Shown piece after piece: positions 22,565-34,211 of a stretch of 64,000 bases of DNA. The notes beneath the pieces are model-generated. The model did not search any database, was not told the DNA's origin, and was given only the letters and a program-made list of their open reading frames with translations. Each line of letters opens with the position of its first letter. Within the stretch, counting starts at the first letter, position 1. Source of the stretch: Cladophialophora immunda (taxonomy: Eukaryota > Ascomycota > Eurotiomycetes > Chaetothyriales > Herpotrichiellaceae). Position numbers and translations under genes: made by a program. Location: positions 2,446,855-2,510,854 of the forward strand of contig NW_015622544.1 of NCBI RefSeq assembly GCF_000835495.1. Reading direction: 5' to 3'.

Positions 22565-23477
22565 GACGGCGGTGGTTGTGACCGCAGTGAAGCGTCAGTG
22601 TTGGTGATGTTAGCAAGAGGTGGTATGCATAAGCGAGATCTTGGATCTCTCATACTGGTAAGTCTGTGATCACAGCGACGGGTTCTCATGCTAAAGGAGA
22701 CAGTTGGCTCTGAAAGAATAGTGCAATTCCATTGTTGGCAGTTAGTGGAACAGCTTGTGGTTTGGAGAAGGACTCTGTGAAATGTGGTTCTGCAGTCTGT
22801 GAGAGCGCCGCGGGCGGGAGGCGCGTCCACCAGAAAAGTCGCGTGCAGCCGAAGGGACTGCCACTATAACTCCCTTGCACTAGACAATTAGTGCTTCCTA
22901 GCGCCTAGGTTGCCCGCATTGTTAGCTACACTAGCTACTACTAGGTCGCTTCAACCATAGTCGCCGGTGTGTAAAGTGCTACGAATACTCAATACAAAGT
23001 GCTTGGCTTTTGTCTCAAGGTGTCTACGACAGTCTTTCGCAGCCTGGCATTGCTTGATCATGGGTACCTACCTAGGTACCTAGGTCTGTGCGATGCACTC
23101 GAAGACATCTCTGGTGGCAATGGCAAGTTCCGAATCAACACATTCCAGCTGACTCTATATCGGAATGATAGTTGCATATCTACATGGCAGTGGCCAATCA
23201 TGAGGATCAAATGGCGGCTCTATCTAGAATCAGTCGCGTTAAAAGTCTCGTCCACTTCTGGTGCGTGGTTTCATTTAGGTGTTTTCAAAGGTATATACAG
23301 CAGAAAAAGCCTTCGCTAAATATTTCACAATTCCATGGCCAGTCTCTTCGGATACTCTCCCTTATAATACCTGTCCCATATCCATGCGGTCCGCAACGCC
23401 TTTTTCATCATAGCTATAGAAGGCCGGCATAAATTCGTGATACACAAAATGTGCTGTGACCCCTTGTCATGAGGGCT
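22565..23477. other. SEN1 upstream / flippase downstream region
   Basis: Promoter of SEN1 and 3' flank of the flippase, both on the minus strand. Several CTAG/CCTAGG words cluster at 22880-22960, and a perfect 16-base palindrome made of two ACCTAGGT units lies at 23070-23085. Small frames here look like chance. Confidence 0.55.
23070..23085. repeat. Perfect 16-base palindrome, tandem ACCTAGGT
   Basis: Two copies of the self-complementary octamer ACCTAGGT in tandem, so the 16 bases read the same on both strands. A third partial unit (TACCTACC) precedes it. Related CCTAGGT words recur at 42.2-42.7 kb. The function is unknown. Confidence 0.8.
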
Positions 23478-26400
23478 CTACACGTTCTCCTCAGGGATGA
23501 CTCGAGTATTGACCTCACTAAGACCAGGTTGGGAGTATTGAGATTCCATCCTTGACAGCATGGCGGCGCTGGTGAAATCACGGCTTCCTTCGAAACTCGG
23601 TCTCAGCTTGTCGAAAGACTGTCGTTGCCTCTCAAATGACGAGCGAGCACGCTCTATGGAGGGTCTCCTCCGCCGTAGCTTTTCGGGTGTAGACGAGTCT
23701 GCATGATGTCCAGCAATATCGAAGGATGGCTGGGTTCTATCTGTGCCGTCACTGCCTGTTTGGCTGTGAGGATGACGGGTAGGTGCCTCCGAGGGTGGGT
23801 AGATCGGTCGCTGTGATTCCGCCATGCTTCCATATCGTGCATGATGAGGCTGCTGCTGCCCATTTGATTCCACATGAACCTCTTCAGGTTGTTCAGACGA
23901 TGTCCCTGAAAGGTCGACTACTTTGGGAGGAACGTAAGCCTCGTATTCGTCCAAGTACTTGAATTTGCCTTGTCGGACCTGCTCCCGGACGATGTCAATG
24001 TCGTAGGGCAGGTAGTTCTTCTGGAAATATTTCACACAGAAGCGGGGTAGCAGACATATCACGAACGTCAAGAGCGTCATCGCCCAGAATGTTAATTGCC
24101 CGTAGACTTCGGATCCGGCTTTGTAGAATTGGAAGGAAGCTTCGAAAGAAGAGTAGATGCCAGTCCAGGCAAAGATCAAGAGGCAGCTGATGACGGTGAT
24201 CAAAACCATGATCCAGTCCCACTTGTACGTGTTGAGAAGGATGTAGGAGTTGATCACGATGATGGTAACACAAGCCACATAGACACCCATGCGGCTTCGG
24301 TCGGCGATGCCTCTTCCGTTCTCGGTTTCGAAGGTTGCAGGCTGGAAAAGGAGGTAGGCCATAAAGTAGCAAATGGCAGACTGATATAAGCCGTCGACCA
24401 TGTATAACCTGAGTTCCTGTCAGATGAAACGGGTCAACAAACGGTTGAATTCCTTACCAGAACTTGACTTGGGTCCATTCCTTTCGCTCCATTCCGCGTC
24501 GGTACAATTGGGGTACTGCAAGAGATACTTTGTCGCTCACGTCTTGATCCAGGATACCCAGCAGAGCGACAGGTACCGATGTGAAAGCCAAGTTCACCAG
24601 CAGGATGTAAGTGTAGTCAAAGAGGTAAGTGATGTCAAAGTTGTTGTATATTTGGTACCAAAACAGGGCAAAGGTCCAGACCAGGTTCTACCAGCACAAT
24701 CAGTCAAAGCTCCAGAAGGTGAGGGTTCACACAAACCTTATAGAAGAAATTGGCAATACTCTCAGCGAGACGGCGGTAAGACCAACGACCGTGGACGAGA
24801 ACCAGTCGCTGCAGGAAACGGAATTGGCCAATGGCATAGTCGGACGACATAACGGCCTGTCGCCCTTCCTCGCCGGCAATGCCTACACCGACGTCGGCCT
24901 CCTGAATCATGGCAACATCATTGGCACCATCGCCGATAGACAATGCCATAACGTCGAGTCCGTTTTTGACAAGCTGAACCACAGCAGCTTTCTGTGCAGG
25001 GCTGACTCGGCAACAGAGGACGGATCTGCACTGTTTGCACAATACCAAAAACCGCTGTCTTAGCTCATCTCGCAAAACCAACTTGAGCGACTCTCCGTCA
25101 ATGACCAGAGCATGGGTTGGTGGCGGCGGCTCGTGAACAAGTCGAGCGGCTGCGAGTTCCTCGTCGGAGCCGGTCAATCCGAATGTTTGGAGATGTTGAT
25201 CCAGCAGCTTCGCAGCTTCGTCTAAAGTGGCCTCAGGGATGTCGAAAAGAATCAAATCCATCTCATTTGAGAGCAGATTGCAAGAAAACCCAATGTTGAT
25301 GGCGGTCTCAACCTTGTCGCCAGTGAGGACCCAGAGCTTGATACCAGCTTGGCCAAGTAGAGCGATCGTGTCGGGAACACCATCTTGTAGACGATCTTCA
25401 ATGGCTGTGCCTCCAAGGAGTGTGAGTTCTCTCTCAATCCTATCGGCTACCTCTTCAAGGCGGTCCTCTCGGTCGGTCAAAGCTTGAGCGGCAAAGTCGT
25501 GGTCCTTGTTCCATTCTTGGTAGAAGTCTTCGTCAATCTCTCTCTCTGCCACACAGAGCGTCCTGAGCCCTTCACGAGCAAATATCTCCAGATTTTCAGC
25601 AGTTGCCTTGCGAAGTTCTTGCTGTTGGCCACGAGCAAGACGCGAATAGATCATGCTGTCGGCGCCCTTGCAGAACAGCTTGATCTTCCCATCAGGCATA
25701 CGTACAATGGCACTCATTCGCTTTCGGGTCGAGTTGAACTCCAGAGTGTTCAGAATCCGGTAGGTTCGATCTTCCCCAAGGACGTTGACGTGGAGATCAT
25801 CGTTGGTACGACCCAAGACCGTAAACCCCACATCACGCGCCGTGGCGACAAGAGCAGCTTCATCGGGAGACTGAGCCTTGAACTCAATCTTTGGTGGATC
25901 ACCTGGCGTTGTTTCCGTGATTACCGTGTGGCAGAGAGCTAGGGCAATCATGAAATGTTCCGTTGCCGCTTGTTGTGCTTCACCTGATTGACCATTGAGA
26001 TCACCCACAAAGGTTGGAGAAATGAACGTGAGCTCGTCATCGTGGAGATATGGATTGTCGTAGGTCTTGCGGAGCATCTTCAACATCTCAGCACGTGCCT
26101 CTGCGATTTCTTGACGCACTCGAGCAGCCTCAGCGTCGACGTCGACGCCTTGTCTTCTTCGCATCCCTGCTTCGGCTTCAGTGTAAGCCTCGCCGTAGGG
26201 TACTCCGTTGACAGTGCACTTTTTGAACTCCATAACATTCTGAGTCAATGTTCCAGTCTTGTCCGAGAAAATGTACTCGATTTGTCCCAGATCATCCGAA
26301 ATGTTCCAGCTCTTGGGCGTACAGGGGTAATCAAGTTTCTCGTAGTACATATGGACATCGGACCAAATGAAGAAGGCTTGGATGGACCTGACGATTTCCA

Positions 26401-28244
26401 AGGTGATGTACAAAGAAATGGGCACCAAATTCTGGAACAAGACGACGGCGGCCCAGAAAGTGATGAAGCCGTCAGTTGGGGGATTGCCGCCAATCGAACC
26501 AAACTCGAAGAAGTTCAAAGAGTTGTTGTTTTCGGACCAGGTGACACCTTGCACGATACCTGCAACCAAGCACATGAAGAACAAAATGATGAAGTTGTAG
26601 ATGACGTTCCAGTTCAGGTCCCTAGCCATCCGTGCACGTTTGCTGGGGGTGATGCCCGAATTAAGCATGATTTTGGTCTCACCCCCGGTGAACACAACCA
26701 CGCCGAGAATCCATTCAGTGTTTTTCAAGCTGCAGCCACGTAGAAGCATGTTGTTGATGGTAATCGGTTCCGCCATGTCACGCGTGGGAGCATTGGGGTT
26801 CTTGGGGTCCTGCTGTTGCCATCGGGCCACTCCATTGTAAGTATACAAGTTTGGGCTAGGTCCTTCACTATCGATCAAGAACTCGGCGAATTCACAGTCT
26901 TTGGCATGCTTGACTCTGCGTCCTGCCTGAAGCGCATGGCGGACCTTCAGATTTGTCTCGCCATCCAGGTTTTTGGTTTCAATGTAGCAGGCACCATCCG
27001 GGTCAGATGTGGAGAGCACGACTATGTCGGCCGGGACCGGCTCGTCATTGTAGATACGGACAAAATCGCCCACTTTGACATTTTTCCAGTAGTCTTTCTT
27101 GAAGCGGGCAGTATCAGGGACTTCCTTGTGAGGGTTGATCACGCTGCCGTAGTCCTTCTTAGCGGGGACAACGCTCTTTCTTTTCGAGGAATTCTGCGTT
27201 CGGAGCATTGAAGGTGCATTGTCTCCAGCAGCGCGACTTTCGTCCGCCGTCTCGTAGGAGAATGCACTACTCGGAGGTCCGCCATTGGCATCCGGGGGAA
27301 GGCTCGATCGGTAACCGGGAGATGGCACGGGAGTCATGGCAATGTCATCGCCAGTCTGGCTCTGGGAGGAATGGAAAGAATCGCCTTCTTCCGAGTGGAT
27401 CGAGCTTCGAATAGTGTGCCTTGTAGCGATCGAATGATTCCTTTGCAGACCGGGGTGATCGGCAACCACATCTTTTTCTGAACGCTTGGGTTGACCTTTT
27501 CGCAGGCTCCTCATCCAGCGATATGTCGAAACGACAGATCTTGTGCAGGCCTTTTTCAAACGCCTCCAGAGGGAAATATCGTCATCAGAGGAGTTGACGT
27601 TGTCCCAATCCACCAGCCGGTACACTGGTGAGTTGTTGAGTTCGGTGTCCAGCACCGTTCTGCGCCAATCCTCAACTGCGTCCTTGATGGCTGTCACTGA
27701 CAGGATAAAAATCAGGGGAACGGATCCAAGACCGGGATTCGAAGCACCAAAGATGGAGAATATCTGACAAGGTTAGACGTCAACAGTGAGAAAAGGTCCC
27801 AAGCCAGCTTACACTGAGAATGACAATAAAGAAAAAGTATATATTAGCGATGTTGTGGAATTGAAACCACAAGTTTTTGGGCACGAAGCTGAGAGGGGTA
27901 TATTTGGCCGTCCTAATCTTGTTTCTCGAGTACTTGGCCTTGATATGGCCGTCTTCTGTTTTTGCTTCGGGAGGTAGAGGTAAATTGACGTAGATCTGGC
28001 GCCCGTCTGATTCCTGCTGTGCTTGCTGCTCGCCGAGGGGACTCTCGTCGGTGATCAGACCGGCGTTTTTGGGGCCGTCCGGCTTTTCTTCGTAGGTCGA
28101 GACGGTTACCTTGGGTACCCGTTGAAGTAGAGAGAGCCTTTTCTTTGTTCCGCTTTGGCCAGGTTTTCGAGTTGTCGCCCACCGCATTCTCTTGACCGGT
28201 TTCGAGACGCTGGTCTCGCCGCTGGTAAAATGTATTCGAGCCAT
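23478..28244 (-). CDS. dnfA: P4-ATPase phospholipid flippase, Dnf1/DnfA type
   Basis: A 1539-residue P-type ATPase that moves phospholipids to the cytosolic leaflet, acting at the plasma membrane and endosomes with a Cdc50/Lem3-type partner. Four exons close in frame: 28244-27813, 27763-24737, 24687-24458 and 24408-23478, all GT-AG. Landmarks are the N-terminal PKNLWFQFHNIANIYFF (TM1), LDGETNLKVRHAL (actuator), SDKTGTLTQN with the phosphorylated Asp at D645, FKAQSPDEAALV, GDGANDVAMIQEADVGVGI, and ten predicted membrane helices, the last six spread over exons 3-4. The cytosolic tail after NYLPYDIDIVREQVRQGKF is Ser/Arg/Gln-rich (SFERQRQSFDKLRPSFEGS), a likely phosphorylation region. The loop NVIYNFIILFFMCLVAGIV places it with Dnf1/2 rather than Drs2. 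The symbol follows Aspergillus usage. Confidence 0.95.
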
Positions 28245-31200
28245 GTTGCGGGCGCAAGCGCAGGTGCAGAATCCAATAAAGGGGGGTAAACCGTCACCCC
28301 AAGGGCGCGGGGTGTGACTTTCGTTTTATCGAGAAACACCAGAGGACAAACTTTTGCCAAAAAACGGGATTCCAGATACTGTCCGCTGTTCTGGGACGTT
28401 TGACGAAACTCGTGGAGGCGAGACGGGTCGAGGGTCGAGTTTCCGCGTTTTGAGGCTGGGGGGGAAGAGGGAGGGCTCGGAAGAGTCGGCTCACGTCAGC
28501 AGCCCGACAAAACGCGCATCGTTGAGGGAGAGAAGGGAGAGCCGGCGACAGCGACAGTGCTGCGCAAAGAGGTTCGAGGGTATAAAAGGGAGGAGATGGA
28601 TGGTCGACAAAGGGACGGCGAGAAAGAAGGAGTCGGCGTGAGCTCGAGGATGCAATGTAGATTGGATCTAAGAGGTATGGGGACGGTTGGAGTATAATCT
28701 TCGGAGGGTTTTTTTCTCGATGGACCGAAAACTGCACTCCGTGCTCGGTAACGTCGTGTTCACCCGGGGCTCCGCCGTCGGTTTAGCGATGACTGGAAAG
28801 ATGAGTGGTTGTGCAACGCGTGAGTGGCGACCAGACAAGCCCTCTGGGCACCAAATGGGCTGGTAAGAGAGATGAGGAAGCTCGAGATTGGGAAGGATGC
28901 AATGCCAGATGCCAAATAATGCCAATAATGCCCATGCGCGGACGCCTCTTGCACGCTTCTGAAGCGCAGGGGCCGAAGCGTGTCTGTTTCACAGTTGGAC
29001 GCTCTGGCTCCTAAACTCCGGCTTGCACCGAGCGCGGACGAACAAGACGGTTTGCCTAAGACTTTATGCCCAGGAGATGGCGGAATGGAGGGAAAAGGGG
29101 GGACGGGAGGAGTCTTCTTGTCTTTTTTGTTCCTCTTTACAGCGTATCTGCTCAACAGAGCGACAGCCAGCCGAACTGCTATGCTAATAAGCCACCAAGG
29201 CACCGAGTGTGCGCACCTGAGCCCCTACTCTCGCTACTATTGTGCACACCTGCATTACTGTTCACTCATCTCTACGCAGGTTCCTTTGGACTGTTGCCCC
29301 CAGCTCCCGAGCCTTGCCGTCGACGAATCATCAACTAGTCACCGCCATTGCCCAGTGCGACGATCCCCCCGTCCAAGGTCTCCTCTAGCCACTGTGGGTG
29401 ACAGGCCTCACTGTTGGCGCCTCTCGAAGCTGACCAAGCATGCTCCCACCCCGAAACCTCCACAAGATCTGACATTGGGATAGGCCAGACGCGGCGCCCA
29501 GAGGCCACCGCAAAGCCGGTTACCCTTACTCGTAATAGGGAGCGCCACTCTTCGCAAGCACGTGGTTCAGGCAGAAATAATGGTCGAGCAACACAAAAGG
29601 ACCTCAAAGTGCTCGGGATACTCCGTACTGTTTGAACACAAGTTGAAATACGCCTTGTCTCCAACAGAACCACCCTTCGGAGCGATTTGCTTCTGATTCT
29701 ATTTCTAGAAGCGATACGCCCTTCTTTCAATTGACACCAAAGTATATGTCGAAGATGACGGCCACTGTCACCATGGGATCCTTTAGGCAAGTCATCTATG
29801 AGGCTGAGTCATAGATGCACAAGCTGCTGGTGCCGCTGGCGCTACTACCGCAAACTGCGGCTGCGGTAATCTGCCCAGTGACCTTGGCACCTTTTTTTTT
29901 TCACACTCATCGATGACAAAAGCCTTCCCCGATCACGACTGTCAACGAAGCACTGCCGGAATGGACGCCTGAAATCCGTCACAGCCCTCCTCTTGTATCT
30001 GTGGATATGAGCGTGGTTCATGCGCGACCCCAACGGCCTTCCGAGTTGGTAACTGCACGATATCCCTCCTCGATATCTCTTCTCTGTTCAGAATACCCCA
30101 TGCGTTCGGGGTCATGACTGGATCTTCGGCACCGACGCCAGATGCTGTCTGCTATAGAAGCTAGATACTACCACAATGTCCCTTTGTATCTTCGCCGACT
30201 ATGTCAATGATCTCTTGTTTCGAATGTCCACTATGCAAACCATGATCTCCCGACAAGTACTTCGACGCGCATGTATTCCGACCACATCACGTCGTTGGGG
30301 ATCATAAAAGCACGTCTCATGCGAAGCACTGTCGCAGGCAGCGGAGACAAGGCAGGAGAGGGATAACTGTGAAAATCTGAGCGTCAATAGATAACACAAT
30401 GACTGAGGGTCCAATTGGTCCACGACACACCACAGCGTTCGCCGATGTCAAACTCAAGCCAGCATTATCGGAACAAGTAGAGTGGACACCACCGTTCAGC
30501 GTCCGTGTCGTGCCGTCTTTGTAGTACTCCGTAAAGGTTCCCTTTCTTGGGAGCATCGAGCAAGCTTTTGTATACATACTTTTCCAGAAGGCCACTCTTG
30601 GCTAATTCATTACCGGGCGAGATCTGTCTGGGTGGGTGGGTGCGGTGGGTGCGGTGTCAAATACGAAGCCAAGGGAAATGTTATCCGTGTAGGTTGCAAG
30701 TCACTCGTGGCATTTCAAACTCCCGGTTTAGGGGAGATTCTGTCGAGCCACGCAGACTCAGGGTGAACGAACTTTTGTAAACAAGGTACCTAGTATGGGT
30801 GGACACCCCAACATGCCACAGATCCCTTGGTCGGCTCGGCACAGAAGTGAGCCGAGAGCCCATGCTTGTATGCCTTCAGTCGAGATCAAGGATTGTCAGG
30901 ACTCGCATGCATTTTGAGCATCTTTCATGGAGGCAAACAGCATGGACTCGGTGCCGAAAAAAGGACGTTGGTCGTCAAGCGAGATAGAAAGGAGGGAAAG
31001 GGATTTCGACCTTGGTCAAGATGGCGAAATAATAATTTCTCAGCCCGGATTTTTAAGCTGCAGGCAGCTCAAGATGATCTGCAGGAGACGGGTTAAGCAT
31101 GGTTAGGTTAGTCTTGCGGAGGATCGTGCCCAGGGGTCGCGCCATGGGGTTGGTCTTTGGAACGCCGACTAGCCAGATCCTGCTTTTTTGCGCTGACGGC

Positions 31201-34200
31201 ATGTTCAGGGAATGTTCCCTGCCACTTTAGATTACCATTTACGCCCTTTTGGCACCACCAGCCACAGCAACCTTCCGGGTGTGCCGGATAAGGGTTATCT
31301 CGCTTGCCGATACCCTTGATGCGAACACGCAGCTAGGGCACGTTGGACGAACAACAGCCGCAACTTCAACGAGTCCCTGCTGGTCACGGCCGCGAGGCCT
31401 CATTGTTGAGATGGCCACCTCACCATTCCATCTCGCAGCCTGGTTGACGAGGAGCCGGCCACATGTGAGGAAGTGAGGGATGAGAGCAGGCCATTTGTTG
31501 CCGGGCGTGCACCAATAGAGCATCGCTGTTGCAGGACATGGCACAGAGAGGTATAAAGGGTGAGTTTTTGTACACCGTCACCACCGTACTCCGCATATGT
31601 CTGTTTATCATCACAGTTTGACATGGCGTCGGACCTTGGAAGCTCCGAGGCTGCAGTTGATTGTGCCATGGGCCGTCGAGCTCCACCGCCACGCATCAAT
31701 ATCAGCCGTGAGCCAGTCTTCTTTCGGAGATGCTAATCAGTCTCCACTGGTCCGAACATGACGCCAATGCCTCAGTGGCGCTGCGAATCGCTAGCTGCAT
31801 CCAGAGGAGTACGTAACTGTGCCTTTTCTTGGCCGAGGAGGGTCTTGACGGTATCTTCCTATCGCTGGAGCAATGGGCGTTGATATCTGGAAGCGGTGTG
31901 CTCGCCCTGGTACAGAGCTGTCTCGCCGCTTTCATCTGTGTGATCGTCATTGCAGATGGCCAAGCAGGAGATGAAACGGAAATAATGCTCCATCCCGGAA
32001 TAACCTGGGAGTCAAAATTAGGGTTGCTACGTATGCAAGTCTCAGACTAGACCGGATATGCAGCCAGGGGTGTAGCCAGATCCCCCCATGTTCATTGGAG
32101 TATTCAATTCGTTCCAGGACATTGTGCGAGGCGCATGTCGACTTCACAATTGGCAGATTCCCGGCTTCGCTGTGGACATGCAACACAGATTGACGAGATG
32201 GACACGCTTTCCCAACGTTTCAGTGGTGAAATATATTTTTTTTTTTGCGCAATCACGCCCGAGCAGTCGTCGGTGAGGCCTCTCGTCGATGCAGCACATG
32301 CCAGTAGGCGCATGGCGTTCCCTTCCAGTTGCGGAGCAATCGGCCATGGCAAGTGGGCGGACGGGGAATCCTTCACATTTGCGCCAAACGGCATTCATCC
32401 TGTTGGCCTTGAGAGAATTCGGCCACTCTCCAACTGTCAAGGCTTCCTAGCTTGAAGATAGGACTTTTTTTCATAAATTCCTGGTTGTCCATGGTTAGGC
32501 GATATCAAGTTGCATAAGCTAGCGAGGTACCGGAGGGGACAGAATCAAGGTAAAAATGGATCTGGCTTTGGGATTCAGGATTCAAAGAAGCTGGAAGTGG
32601 AGAAGAGGGCCACCGACCGGGGGGGCGACAAGGCGGGTGGCGGTGATAGGGAGCTGGCTAGTCGAGATTCATTCCAGGTAAAGCTCGTGCCCTATCTCGG
32701 CAACAAGACGACGCCATGGTGGCCGTGGTGAGCTTCTCACTCAGCTTGGGATCATCAACAAGGGACGGGGACGGAGTGGCTCCTTCACCCGGACATTTGG
32801 ACGGTATTCTCATTGCTCAGTCCACAACGGCGTCGACAAAACTGCACCAAACGCACCAAACGCGACTGGTGTGAAGTCTCGTCCTGTTCGAGAAAATTGA
32901 GAGGTTTCCGGATATAGGTCCCCCTGAGGGCGAGTTCCATACTTGATTGGCCCCTGCGGCGTGCTCGAGGGGGGTGGGTTTCGATATACTCGTAGGCAGA
33001 GCGCTAGGACACTGTTGAGGAGTGCCACCCGGAGAATGTACGTACTCGTACCTGTACCCTCTTTCCAGAGCAGGCGCTGTAAGACGGAGTTAGCTGTGTA
33101 CACAAGGCCTGTGGTGGGAGAGCAATCACGGAGGATCATGCGGATGTTGAATCCGACGACGGGCGGCGACAACAATGGGATCCATTGCACCATGAGCTGA
33201 GCGACAATTGCCTTGGTTTGTCAGTTCAGCTCAGGCGAGAGCCTTTAGCCTGCATGGGCCTAGCTGTGTCCGATTCCTCGTTGTGTCCGCGCGCGCTCTG
33301 AGGGTATACCACACGCTAGGTTGGGTTGCTGCGTGCTGCGCTGGACAGAAATTTTGTCGGGCGAGTAAAGCAGCGCAGTGCCTGAACGCCCTCGCACCAG
33401 TGGTTGAGGGGGAACCGGGGGGGCCACTAACTACTGGCGGTGCCGGGGCAGTTTGAATTATTTTCCCAGCGGTTCCTGGCCTATCCCTCGTCTCGTTTCG
33501 AATTGCGCATCACAATTGTTGCGCCTAACGCAGCCTATTCTGTCACTGGCCACCGCTGTGCTGCACTCCACGTCTACCACTTGCCCTTGACTCCCCCCCC
33601 AAATCCAGGCGCAACTCCGAACCCTCCCTTTCAATTACAGCCATCTGCACCGCGACAAATCTACGCCGTCACCTCTGTTGTACCAACTCCCTCTCCTAAT
33701 TCCCAAACCCTCTCACTTCTTCCTCGACGACGTTCGTTACCTTAGCTCGAGCATCACAGCCTTCGTGCTGCATTCACATGGCATCGCTCTTCTTCCAGCA
33801 TTGACTTTGCCTTGTCCTCATTCCCTTTCGCGACCAAGAAGCGAAGCTTGGGTGTTGAAACATCCCTCCTCGTCACCCTCGAATCAATCTTCCGACAGAT
33901 CTACTACAAAAGTCTCTCGTTTCAATTCAATGTCGCCGACAATCTATTAACTTCCTTACCGCTTCCCTTCCTCCGCTCGCTCCCTCTGCATCACTCAATT
34001 CTTTCGAGGCACGCACTCGCCTCCACGAAACCCGGTTGGCGTGTTTGGTTGAGGACACACAGGAAAGACGAGGGTTCTGTTTGAGACGAGGAATAACATA
34101 ATTTTGGACACCTTCAGTCGCAACCACCGCCTCGCACCTTATCGGGACGTGCCTTCTCAGGCCGCCTCTACTTAATAAATTAAACCCTCCGACCCAGTAC

Positions 34201-34211
34201 CCTGACGCGCA
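28245..34211. other. Six-kilobase gene-poor island
   Basis: No conserved protein could be recognised in 6 kb between the flippase promoter and the reductase-like gene. The open frames are short, overlapping and compositionally random. It contains TATAAAAG at 28581-28588 and TATAAAGG at 31552-31559 on the plus strand, either of which could promote an unannotated transcript. TACTCCGTA-type words occur near 29622, 30523 and 31586. A long C/T-rich stretch (about 33570-34000) is the leader and promoter of the downstream gene. Simple T-runs lie at about 29891, 32237 and 32465. The island has no strong AT bias, so it is not an obvious RIP-mutated block. Confidence 0.55.
28581..28588 (+). promoter_or_regulatory. 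TATA-box-like element in gene-poor island
   Basis: TATAAAAG in a GC-rich setting on the plus strand, opposite to the flippase. It could drive a rightward transcript into the island, but no coding region follows convincingly. Confidence 0.3.
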
